From NCBI RefSeq assembly GCF_022809125.1, contig NZ_JALGBI010000003.1:186001-250000 (forward strand): 64,000 bases of DNA, in the 5' to 3' direction. Origin of the DNA: Variovorax terrae. Lineage in GTDB: Bacteria; Pseudomonadota; Gammaproteobacteria; Burkholderiales; Burkholderiaceae_C. The translations under genes and the position numbers were made by a program. The notes beneath the pieces were generated by a model. That model worked only from the letters and a program-made list of their open reading frames with translations. It ran no database searches and was not told the origin of the DNA. Position 1 is the stretch's first letter. Each line of letters opens with the position of its first letter. Shown piece by piece: positions 24,886 through 32,196 of the stretch.

Positions 24886-26520
24886 ATGGACCGCCGTTCC
24901 CCACTCCGATTGAGCCTGCCTTCGCGGCGCGACCTGCGGTGGGGCAGCGGCGTCATCCTGCTGGCCTACGCGGCGGCGCATCTCGTGAACCATGCGCTCG
25001 GCCTGGTGTCGCTGGCAACCGCTGAAGCCGCGCTGCGCGCCGCGGCCGCTGTCTGGCACAGCCTGGCCGGCAGCGTGCTGCTGTACGGCGCAGCCGCCGT
25101 GCACGTGGGGCTGGCAGCGCTGGCCCTGTGGGAGCGCCGCAGCCTGCGCATGCCCCCGATGGAGGCCCTGCGGCTGCTGCTGGGCTTCTCGCTGCCGCTG
25201 CTGCTGGCGGCGCACCTCACGGCGATGCGCTGGGCCTACCAGGCTTACGGCATCGATCCCTCGTACGCCCGCGTGGTGCGGGGCCTGTGGAGTCTGGAGG
25301 GCTCGGCCTTCCAGCTCACCATGATGTGCGCCGCCTGGGCCCATGGCTGCCTCGGCCTGCACCTGGCGCTGCGCGCCCGCCCGGGCTACCGGCGCCAGTT
25401 CCACTGGCTGTTCGCCGCGGCGCTGCTGCTGCCGGCGCTGGCCGCGCTCGGCTTTCTGGCGATGGGCCGCGAGCTGCAATGGACCGCCGTGGCGCCGCTG
25501 CGCCCGCCGTCCGAAGCGCAGGGCCTGGCGCTCGACGCCACCGAGCGCGGCGCGCGCTGGCTTTACGCGCTGGCCCTGGCGGCGCTGCTCGCGGCGCGCT
25601 TCGGCCGCGGCTGGTACGAGCGCCTGTCGGGCCGGCCCTCGATCGAGCTGCGCTACCCGCAGCGCACGGTGCGCGTGCCGCGCGGCTGGAGCGTGCTCGA
25701 AGCCAGCCGGGCGCACGGCATCGCCCATCTGTCGATGTGCGGCGGCCGCGCGCGTTGCTCCACCTGCCGCGTGCAGGTGCTCGGCCCCGCGTCGCTCATG
25801 GACCGCCCGGGCCGCGACGAGCGCCGCACGCTCGAGCGCGTGCGCGCGCCGCAGGACGTGCGGCTGGCCTGCCAGCTGCGCCCGCGCGGCGACCTGGCGG
25901 TCACGCCGTTGTTCGCGCCCAGCGCGCCCGGCCAGGCCCGCCGCCTGGGCCGCGAGCGCGACGTGGCCATCCTGTTCGTCGACCTGCGGCGCTGGTCGGG
26001 CCTGTCGGAGCGCCAGTGGCCGGTCGACCTGGCCTATGTGCTCGATCGCTATTTCGCCCTGGTGGGCGCCGCGGTGCGCGAGGCCGGCGGCTTGCCCAAC
26101 CAGTTCATCGGCGACAGCGTGATGGCGATCTTCGGCCTCGACACCGACCTGCCCGCGGCCTGCCGCCAGGCGGTGCGCGCCACCGAGCTGATCGGCGAGC
26201 GCATGGACGCCTGGAACCAAGGCTTCCAGGCCCAGTTCGGCCAGCGCCTGGACTTCGGCATGGGCCTGCACGCGGGGCGCGCCGCCGTGGGTGAGGTGGG
26301 CTACCAAGACACCACCAGCTTCACCGCGATCGGCGAGGTGGTCAACACCGCGAGCCGGCTGCAGGACCACTCCAAGGTGGCCGCGGCGCGGCTGGTCATC
26401 TCGGTGTTCGCGGCCCGCCAGGCTGGCCTCGAACACCGGTTCGGCGAGGCGCAGACGATCACGGTGCGCGGGCGCACCGAGCCGCTCGAGGTGCTGCACC
26501 TGGCCCCGCCGCCAGCTTGA
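24886..26520 (+). CDS. membrane-anchored adenylate cyclase with [2Fe-2S] ferredoxin domain (redox-sensor type)
   Basis: A 544-residue three-part protein. Residues 20-240 are about six membrane helices rich in histidine (His32, 36, 58, 73, 110, 153, 159, 173), like a heme-b anchor. Residues 250-345 are a ferredoxin domain with Cys285, Cys291, Cys294 and Cys329 (CX5CX2CX34C, adrenodoxin-like). Residues 360-540 are a class III cyclase domain with the metal aspartates in FVDLRRWS and FIGDSVMAIFG and the transition-state Asn/Arg in EVVNTASRL. The likely reaction is ATP to cAMP under redox control. It resembles rhizobial CyaC-type cyclases from memory. The start ATG at 24886 is the first in frame before the membrane domain. 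Confidence 0.85.
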   Translation: MDRRSPLRLSLPSRRDLRWGSGVILLAYAAAHLVNHALGLVSLATAEAALRAAAAVWHSLAGSVLLYGAAAVHVGLAALALWERRSLRMPPMEALRLLLGFSLPLLLAAHLTAMRWAYQAYGIDPSYARVVRGLWSLEGSAFQLTMMCAAWAHGCLGLHLALRARPGYRRQFHWLFAAALLLPALAALGFLAMGRELQWTAVAPLRPPSEAQGLALDATERGARWLYALALAALLAARFGRGWYERLSGRPSIELRYPQRTVRVPRGWSVLEASRAHGIAHLSMCGGRARCSTCRVQVLGPASLMDRPGRDERRTLERVRAPQDVRLACQLRPRGDLAVTPLFAPSAPGQARRLGRERDVAILFVDLRRWSGLSERQWPVDLAYVLDRYFALVGAAVREAGGLPNQFIGDSVMAIFGLDTDLPAACRQAVRATELIGERMDAWNQGFQAQFGQRLDFGMGLHAGRAAVGEVGYQDTTSFTAIGEVVNTASRLQDHSKVAAARLVISVFAARQAGLEHRFGEAQTITVRGRTEPLEVLHLAPPPA

Positions 26521-26526
26521 GGAATC

Positions 26527-26569
26527 TGTGCGCAAACGCACATCCTGAACCGCGCCGCGCGCCCACACT
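26527..26569 (+). promoter_or_regulatory. CRP-type operator and class II promoter of the DUF4148 gene
   Basis: TGTGCGCAAACGCACA (26527-26542) is a perfect six-base-arm palindrome with CRP geometry. CACACT, a -10-like hexamer sharing CA-AC-T with the other promoter, starts at 26564, again 29.5 bases from the centre. The palindrome ends exactly 86 bases before the ATG of the secreted DUF4148-like gene. Confidence 0.7.
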
Positions 26570-26628
26570 GGAGGCCGTGATGACAGCGATCCCAGCCGTC
26601 ACACACCGCAGTTCAAAGGAAATTCATC

Positions 26629-27093
26629 ATGCAAACCAAGCAGCTTCTCGGCTTGTCCGCCCTCCTCCTCGTTGCCGGCATCGCGTCGGCCCGCCCCGTC
26701 CCGGCCGAAGAATGGGCCGGCGCACCGGTTCCCGACAGCGTCAGCACGCTGAGCCGCAGCCAGGTCATCGCCGACCTGAACCAGGCCCGCTCGGTCGCGC
26801 AGGCGCCGCAGGAAGCCTGGGCCGGCACCGTCGCCAGCGCAGCTCTGCCCGCCGGCACGATGAGCCGCGCCGAAGTCCTGGCCGACCTGAGCCTGTGGAA
26901 CAAGGCCGGCATGGCCGCCTACGACCAGGGCGACGGCACCGACTTCGCCAGCCCCGCCTACGCCCGCAGCCTGAGCGCCTACCAGCAAGCCCGCAGCGGC
27001 CCGGCCTTCCTGGCCGAAGTGCGCCGCATCGAGGGCGCGCGCAACCACGCCGTGGCCAGCGCCGAGACCTCTGCCGTCCCGAGCGCCAATTGA
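26629..27093 (+). CDS. secreted DUF4148-like protein
   Basis: A 154-residue protein with a signal peptide (Lys, hydrophobic core LLGLSALLLVAGI, cleavage near ASARP). The mature part has two copies of the DUF4148-style motif: LSRSQVIADLNQAR and MSRAEVLADLSLWNKAG. Members are small periplasmic proteins of unknown function in Burkholderiales. A perfect CRP-type palindrome precedes it, so it may be part of the cAMP regulon of the adjacent cyclase. AAAGGAAATT precedes the ATG as a ribosome-binding site. Confidence 0.72.
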   Translation: MQTKQLLGLSALLLVAGIASARPVPAEEWAGAPVPDSVSTLSRSQVIADLNQARSVAQAPQEAWAGTVASAALPAGTMSRAEVLADLSLWNKAGMAAYDQGDGTDFASPAYARSLSAYQQARSGPAFLAEVRRIEGARNHAVASAETSAVPSAN

Positions 27094-27150
27094 TGCTTCC
27101 GGCTCCAGCGCACGGCCCGCAGCCGCGCGGGCCGCGCACGGGGCCGCTTG

Positions 27151-27172
27151 CAATTTCGCACATGCGTGCTAA
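27151..27172. promoter_or_regulatory. TetR operator site 1 (auto-regulatory)
   Basis: CAATTTCGCAC, four bases, GTGCTAA: the same 22-base layout as at 27827-27848 with one arm mismatch. It ends nine bases before the TetR start codon, overlapping the translation initiation region. A second inverted repeat with arms ATGCGTGC and GCACGCAT (27162-27183) overlaps it. Confidence 0.65.
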
Positions 27173-27181
27173 TATGCACGC

Positions 27182-27784
27182 ATGGACGCCAAGACCCAGA
27201 AAAGCGAACTGACCCGCGCCGCCATCGTCGGCGCGGCGCTGGATCTGGCTGCCGAGCAGGGGCTGGAAGCCATCACGCTGCAGGCGGTGGCCGACCGCAT
27301 CGGCCTGTCCAAGAGCGGCGTGTTCTCGCGCATCGGCTCGCGCGAGACGTTGCAGAAGGCCGTCATCGAGGAGTTCGGCCGGCGCTTCCTGGCGGACGTG
27401 TTCGTGCCCTCCATGCAATTGCCCAAGGGCCTGCCGCGCCTGGACAGCATCGTGCAGCGCTGGATCACCCGCATGCGCGACGTGGAAGTCCACAGCGGCT
27501 GCCTCTACACCGCCGGCGCCTTCGAGCTGGACGACCGCGAGGGCGAGCTGCGCGACCTGCTGCTGCAGGAAGTCACGCGCTGGCGCGCCGCGCTGCGGCG
27601 CACCGTGATGCAGGCCGTCGAAGCCGGCCACCTCAAGCCCGACACCGACCCCGAACAGCTGGTGGCCGAGATCAGCAGCCTCGCCATCGGCCTGCTGCAT
27701 GACGCGCGCTTCCTGCGCGACCACCGCGCTGCCGAGCGCGCCCAGGCCAGCTGGCGCCGCCTGGTTGCAAGCTACCAAACCTGA
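27182..27784 (+). CDS. TetR-family transcriptional repressor
   Basis: A 200-residue TetR-type regulator. The helix-turn-helix is in AITLQAVADRIGLSKSGVFSRIGSRETL (about residues 28-55), and the remaining helical domain would bind an unknown ligand. The start is the ATG at 27182, which overlaps the end of an inverted repeat. The gene is followed on the same strand by a 37-residue membrane peptide and an alpha/beta hydrolase gene. Near-identical palindromes before this gene and before the peptide gene suggest self-repression and control of the hydrolase unit. Confidence 0.86.
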   Translation: MDAKTQKSELTRAAIVGAALDLAAEQGLEAITLQAVADRIGLSKSGVFSRIGSRETLQKAVIEEFGRRFLADVFVPSMQLPKGLPRLDSIVQRWITRMRDVEVHSGCLYTAGAFELDDREGELRDLLLQEVTRWRAALRRTVMQAVEAGHLKPDTDPEQLVAEISSLAIGLLHDARFLRDHRAAERAQASWRRLVASYQT

Positions 27785-27826
27785 GTGGCCCCTGATGAAA
27801 GCGTTTCTCCGTTCTTTCGCTTCTCT

Positions 27827-27848
27827 CAATTTCGCACAATCGTGCGAA
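27827..27848. promoter_or_regulatory. TetR operator site 2
   Basis: CAATTTCGCAC, four bases (AATC), GTGCGAA. The seven-base arms TTCGCAC / GTGCGAA are perfectly complementary. It lies 14 bases before the start codon of the membrane-peptide gene, where a repressor would block transcription. It is shared with the TetR promoter. Confidence 0.7.
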
Positions 27849-27862
27849 GAAAGGAAACTGCC

Positions 27863-27976
27863 ATGTTGATCCTTGCCGCCCTGCTGGGCCTGTTTTTCGC
27901 CGTGCGCGGCGTACTCGCCATCATCTCCACCGTGCGCAGCCTGCCGCGCCATCCGCAAGACTGGATCTGGTACTGA
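27863..27976 (+). CDS. 37-residue single-helix membrane peptide
   Basis: A 37-residue protein: a hydrophobic helix (about residues 2-22, LILAALLGLFFAVRGVLAII) followed by a short basic and aromatic tail ending DWIWY. A clear AAGGAAACTG ribosome-binding site precedes the ATG at 27863. It lies between a TetR operator and a hydrolase gene that starts nine bases after its stop, so it is likely co-transcribed. It is too short for family assignment. I found no homolog by memory. Confidence 0.6.
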   Translation: MLILAALLGLFFAVRGVLAIISTVRSLPRHPQDWIWY

Positions 27977-27985
27977 GGCGCCGCC

Positions 27986-28892
27986 ATGACACGCACCTCG
28001 CTACAGGCCACCTCGGCCTACTATGACGCCAGCCCCGCCACGCGGGTGTTCCGCTGGGGCCTGGGCGCCTTCCAGCGCCTGTGGCCCGCGCTCGCCGTGC
28101 GCGCGGCCTACCGCCTGTTCGGCACGCCGCTGCCGCCGGCCTGGCTGAGCCGCCGCAAGGCCTGGCCCGCCGGCTGGCACATCGAGCGCTGGCCGTTCGA
28201 GAACGCCGGGCTCACCGTGTACACCCACCCGGTGGCGCCGCACGGCCCGACGGTGCTGCTGTTCCACGGCTGGGGCGGGCACGCCGGGCAGATGCTGCCG
28301 CTGGCCGAGGCCGCAGGCCGCGCGCGGCCTGCGGCCCGTGATCGTCGAGATGCCGGCGCACGGCCGCAGCGCGGGTTCGGTGAGCAACCTGCCGCAGTTC
28401 GCCCGCGCGATCGAGTACGTGGCGGCCCGCCTGCAGCAACAGGGCCACACGCTGGACACCCTGGTGGCGCACTCGCTCGCGGCCAATGCGCTCGCGTATG
28501 CGGCGGGCCGCGGCCTGCCGGCGGCCCGGCTGGTGCTGCTGGCCCCGCCGGCCTCGCCGCGCGAGTACACGCGGCTCTTTGCCCATGTGTTCGGCCTGAG
28601 CGAAGCCACGCGCGCCGCCCTGCAGCGGCGCATCGAGGCGCGCGAAGGCATCCTGATGCCGCAGTTCGAGCCCGCGGCCGTGGGCCCGCGCATCCGCGCC
28701 GCCACGCTGGTGGTGCACGACCACGAGGACAGCATCAACCGCTTCGCCGACGGCCTGGCCTACCGCGAGGCCATTGCCGGCGCGCGCCTGCTCGACACCC
28801 GGGGGCTGGGCCACCGGCGCATCCTCAAGGACCCGCAGGTGCTGCAGGCGGTCGCCGCCTTCGCCGAGGACCCGCGCCCGGCCCAGCCCTGA
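27986..28892 (+). pseudogene. alpha/beta hydrolase, frameshifted at a palindrome
   Basis: Two frames together make one alpha/beta hydrolase of about 300 residues. The first (from 27986) runs to the oxyanion loop LLFHGWGGHAGQML. The second (about 28322 to 28892) carries the nucleophile segment VAHSLAAN, the acid in VVHDHEDSINRFADG and the histidine of GLGHRRILKD. They are joined by a one-base shift inside a perfect 28-base palindrome at 28309-28336. Removing one base there gives a continuous protein. This is either a real inactivating mutation or a sequencing error in a GC hairpin. The gene follows the membrane peptide and is likely under the same TetR control. Confidence 0.75.
28309..28336. 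repeat. perfect 28-base palindrome at the frameshift
   Basis: Arms of 14 bases each, left arm GGCCGCAGGCCGCG followed directly by its reverse complement, with no loop. It coincides with the junction of the two hydrolase frames. Such structures are prone both to natural slippage and to base-calling errors. Confidence 0.85.
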
Positions 28893-29011
28893 TCCCCCTC
28901 GCGACCGTGCTCGAACGCTGCTGAGGCCGCGGCTTCGTTCCTGCTGCACCGCCGCTTGTGCGGCACGCCCATTGCCCGTAGCATCGCTCCACTTTCAAGA
29001 AGGAGCGAGCG

Positions 29012-30298
29012 ATGGGAATGTTTGACTGGACCGAAAAATCGGCGGAGACGCTGAGCCAGGGCGGGGTGATTGCGCCGGACGAGCGCCTGCCCTGGCCGCA
29101 GACCGCGGCGATGGGCGTGCAGCACGTGATCGCGATGTTCGGCGCCACGGTGCTGGCGCCGATCCTGATGGGCTTCGACCCCAACATCGCGATCCTGATG
29201 AGCGGCATCGGCACGCTGATCTTCTTCTTCATCACCGGCGGCAAGGTGCCGAGCTACCTCGGTTCGAGCTTCGCCTTCATCGGCGTGGTGATCGCGGCCA
29301 CGGCCTATGCGGGCAAGGGGCCCAACGCCAACATCGGCGTGGCCCTGGGCGGCATCATCGCCTGCGGCGTGGTGTACGCCATCATCGGCTTCATCGTGCA
29401 GGCCGTCGGCACCGGCTGGATCGAGCGCTTCATGCCGCCCGTGGTCACGGGCGCGGTGGTGGCGGTGATCGGCCTGAACCTGGCCGGCATCCCGGTCAAG
29501 AACATGGCCGCCAACAACTTCGAGTCGTGGATGCAGGTGGTGACCTTCGTGAGCGTGGGCGCGGTCGCCGTGTTCACGCGCGGCATGGTGCAGCGCCTGC
29601 TGATCCTGGTGGGCCTGATCCTGGCCAGCATCATCTACGGCGTGCTGACCAACGGCATGGGCCTGGGCAAGCCGATCGATTTCTCGGGCATCGCCAGCGC
29701 GGCCTGGGTCGGGCTGCCGGGCTTCAGCTCGCCGGTGTTCAGCGGCAACGCCATGCTGCTGATCGCGCCGGTGGCCATCATCCTGGTGGCCGAGAACCTG
29801 GGCCACCTGAAGGCCGTGACCGCGATGACCGGCCGCAACCTCGACCCCTACCTGGGCCGCGCCTTCATCGGCGACGGCGTCGCCACCATCGTGAGCGGCA
29901 GCGCGGGCGGCACCGGCGTGACCACCTACGCCGAGAACATCGGCGTGATGGCCGCCACCAAGATCTACTCCACCGCGGTCTTCGTGACGGCGGCCGTGAT
30001 CGCCGTGGTGCTGGGTTTCTCGCCGAAGTTCGGCGCGGTGATCCAGGCCATTCCGCTGCCGGTGATGGGCGGCGTGAGCATCGTGGTGTTCGGCCTGATC
30101 ACGGTGGCCGGCGCCAAGATCTGGGTCGACAACAAGGTCAACTTCGCCGACAACAAGAATTTGATCGTGGCCGCCATCACGCTGATCCTCGGTACCGGCG
30201 ACTTCACGCTCAAGTTCGGCGGCTTCGCGCTGGGCGGCATCGGCACCGCGACCTTCGGCGCCATCCTGCTGTACGCGCTGCTCAACCGCAAGAGCTGA
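29012..30298 (+). CDS. uracil/xanthine-type permease (nucleobase:cation symporter-2)
   Basis: A 428-residue membrane transporter of the NCS2 family with about 14 helices. Characteristic pieces are LPWPQTAAMGVQHVIAMFGATVLAPIL at the start, the substrate-site AENLGHLKAVTAMTGRNLDPYLGRAF, and GSAGGTGVTTYAENIGVMAATKIYS. These match UraA/RutG uracil permeases; specificity among pyrimidines and purines is not decided. AAGGAGCG precedes the ATG, though Met3 is an alternative start. A strong hairpin terminator follows at 30326. Confidence 0.88.
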   Translation: MGMFDWTEKSAETLSQGGVIAPDERLPWPQTAAMGVQHVIAMFGATVLAPILMGFDPNIAILMSGIGTLIFFFITGGKVPSYLGSSFAFIGVVIAATAYAGKGPNANIGVALGGIIACGVVYAIIGFIVQAVGTGWIERFMPPVVTGAVVAVIGLNLAGIPVKNMAANNFESWMQVVTFVSVGAVAVFTRGMVQRLLILVGLILASIIYGVLTNGMGLGKPIDFSGIASAAWVGLPGFSSPVFSGNAMLLIAPVAIILVAENLGHLKAVTAMTGRNLDPYLGRAFIGDGVATIVSGSAGGTGVTTYAENIGVMAATKIYSTAVFVTAAVIAVVLGFSPKFGAVIQAIPLPVMGGVSIVVFGLITVAGAKIWVDNKVNFADNKNLIVAAITLILGTGDFTLKFGGFALGGIGTATFGAILLYALLNRKS

Positions 30299-30301
30299 GC
30301 C

Positions 30302-30318
30302 GCTACCAAATCAATAGC
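30302..30318 (+). repeat. short Comamonadaceae-type repeat, copy 4 (core only)
   Basis: Only the inverted core, gctaccaaatcaatagc, is present, right after the permease stop codon; the upstream half found in other copies is missing. Confidence 0.65.
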
Positions 30319-30325
30319 ATGAAAC

Positions 30326-30356
30326 GGCCGGAGGGCCTGGACCTCCGGCCATTTTT
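30326..30356 (+). terminator. rho-independent terminator after the permease
   Basis: A nine-base-pair stem (GGCCGGAGG at 30326-30334, CCTCCGGCC at 30342-30350) with a seven-base loop, followed by ATTTTTC. It directly follows the permease gene and its repeat core. Confidence 0.85.
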
Positions 30357-30526
30357 CATTGAAATTTGGCAAAACGGAGGCTGCGGCGACGCCCGGCGGG
30401 CCGTCCGCGCCGCGCGCCCCTGCCGGCCATGGCGATCCCCTTCATAATCGATGGACCCCCGTCCAGGCCGGGCCGCCCCCGATGCGCGCCCGCCTCCACC
30501 ACCCCGCCCAGCAAGAGATTCAAGCC

Positions 30527-30949
30527 ATGTCCATCTGGAAGAAACCCATCAGCGTCGACGAACTGACCCGGCTGCACGACGACACCGCCGTGCTGCACCT
30601 GGGCATCGAGTTCCTCGAGGTCGGCGACGACTTCATCCGCGCGCGCGTGCCGGTGGACGGCCGCACGCGCCAGCCCTACGGCCTGCTGCACGGCGGCGTG
30701 TCGGTGGTGCTGGCCGAGACGCTGGGCTCGTGCGGCGCGCACTACGCCAGCCCCGGGGGCCACCGCTCGGTCGGGCTCGACATCAACGCCAACCACCTCA
30801 AGGGCGCCACCAGCGGCTGGGTCACCGGCATTGCGCGCCCGGTGCACATCGGCCGCAGCACCCAGGTCTGGCAGATCGACCTGACCAACGAGGCCGGCGA
30901 GATGACCTGCGTCTCGCGCATCACGATGGCGATGCTGCTGCCGCGCTGA
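30527..30949 (+). CDS. hotdog-fold acyl-CoA thioesterase
   Basis: A 140-residue hotdog thioesterase of the PaaI/MenI (YdiI) type. LHGGVSVVLAETLGS contains the catalytic glutamate of the subfamily, and NANHLKG the following strand. It hydrolyses acyl-CoA thioesters, often aromatic ones. It converges with the CaiB operon 11 bases away. Its own operon partners are not apparent. No strong ribosome-binding site lies before the ATG (AGAGATTCAAGCC). Confidence 0.85.
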   Translation: MSIWKKPISVDELTRLHDDTAVLHLGIEFLEVGDDFIRARVPVDGRTRQPYGLLHGGVSVVLAETLGSCGAHYASPGGHRSVGLDINANHLKGATSGWVTGIARPVHIGRSTQVWQIDLTNEAGEMTCVSRITMAMLLPR

Positions 30950-30960
30950 TCTTTGCCGGA

Positions 30961-32196
30961 TCAGCGGCGCATGTCGCCTTCGACCACGGCCGCGCGGGCC
31001 GTCAGCGCATCGATTTCATGGCCTGCCATTCCCAGCTCGGCGGCCAGCACCTGCCGGGTATGTTCGCCCAGCATCGGCGGCGGCGACCACGGCGCCTCGA
31101 TGCCGCCGTAGCGGATCGGGTTGCGAATGCCCGGCACCGTGCCCAGCGCAGCGTGTTCCCACTGGCCCACCAGGCGGTTGGCGGCAACCTGCTCGTGCGC
31201 CAGAAGCGCCGCGTAGTCGTTGATGGGCGCGCACACCAGATCGTATTGCCGGGCCAGTTGCAGCGCCTCAGTCTGGGTCAATTGGGAGAAGAACGAAACG
31301 ATGATGTCCTGCAACTGCGCACGGTTGTCCAGGCGCGCCTGCGCGGTGGCAAAGCGCGCATCGTCCGCCAGCGCGCCCTGGCCGATCGCGGTGCAGAACT
31401 TGCGCCACAGCGGCTGGGTGGCCACCAGCGTGACGAACCCGTCCCGCACCTCGTAGGTGCCCGAGGGCACGATCATCGGGTGCTGGCGGCCGCTGCGTTG
31501 CGGGACGATGCCCGTGAGCGCGTATTCCGTGACCGGCGGCGCCTGGAAGGCCACCAGCGCATCGAGCAGGCTGACGTTCACGCGCTGCCCGCGCCCCGTG
31601 CCGACCAGGGCCAGCAGCGCCGCCAGCACGCCCTGGCACAGGTAGCTGCCTGCCAGCATGTCCGACACCATGTTCCCCATGCGCAGCGGCGGGCCGTCGC
31701 CATCGCCGTTGATGCTCATGAGGCCACCGAACGCCTGCATGGTCGAATCGGTGGCGGGCGCACCGGCCAGCGGGCCGTCTTCGCCGAAGCCGTGGATGCT
31801 GGCGTAGACGAGCCTCGGGTTGGCCGCGGCCAGCGTGTCGTAGCCCAGCCCGAATTTCTCCATCACGCCCGGACGAAAGTTCTGCACCACGATGTCGCTG
31901 CGCGCCGCGAGCCGCGCGGCGATGGCGCGGCCCTCGGGGTGCTTCAGATCCAGGCAGATGCTGCGCTTGTTGCGGTTGAGGCTCAGGTGCGCGCTGCTTT
32001 CGCTGGGCGCCACCTGGTGGCCCACGCCGCGCGCCCAGTCGCCCTCGGGCGGCTCGACCTTGATCACGTCCGCGCCCAGGTCGGCCAGCAGCATGGCGCA
32101 TGATGGGCCGGCCACGCCCTGGCTGAAGTCGATCAGGCGCCGGCCCGTCAGCGGCCCCGGGCCGCCCGTGCGCTCATTCGGGCTGGATCTGTGCAT
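30961..32196 (-). CDS. CaiB/BaiF family CoA-transferase
   Basis: A 411-residue family III CoA-transferase. LIDFSQGVAGPSCAMLLADLGADVIKVE is the family N-terminus, NRNKRSICLDLK and GRGQRVNVSLLDA are conserved, and the catalytic aspartate is expected near TDSTMQAF. It probably activates a carboxylic acid by moving CoA between acyl groups. The start at 32196 overlaps the Bug receptor stop by 23 bases, suggesting coupling. It is the last gene of a five-gene operon with hydratases and receptors. Confidence 0.9.
   Translation of the reverse strand: MHRSSPNERTGGPGPLTGRRLIDFSQGVAGPSCAMLLADLGADVIKVEPPEGDWARGVGHQVAPSESSAHLSLNRNKRSICLDLKHPEGRAIAARLAARSDIVVQNFRPGVMEKFGLGYDTLAAANPRLVYASIHGFGEDGPLAGAPATDSTMQAFGGLMSINGDGDGPPLRMGNMVSDMLAGSYLCQGVLAALLALVGTGRGQRVNVSLLDALVAFQAPPVTEYALTGIVPQRSGRQHPMIVPSGTYEVRDGFVTLVATQPLWRKFCTAIGQGALADDARFATAQARLDNRAQLQDIIVSFFSQLTQTEALQLARQYDLVCAPINDYAALLAHEQVAANRLVGQWEHAALGTVPGIRNPIRYGGIEAPWSPPPMLGEHTRQVLAAELGMAGHEIDALTARAAVVEGDMRR

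Noticed and set aside
27785..27862. Extended N-terminus for the membrane peptide (63 residues)
   Set aside because: The extra 26 codons contain a TetR operator, and the true ribosome-binding site is directly before 27863.
28540..28900. Second half of the hydrolase as an independent short gene from GTG 28338
   Set aside because: It begins in the middle of the alpha/beta fold and completes the first half after a one-base shift, so it is the same gene.
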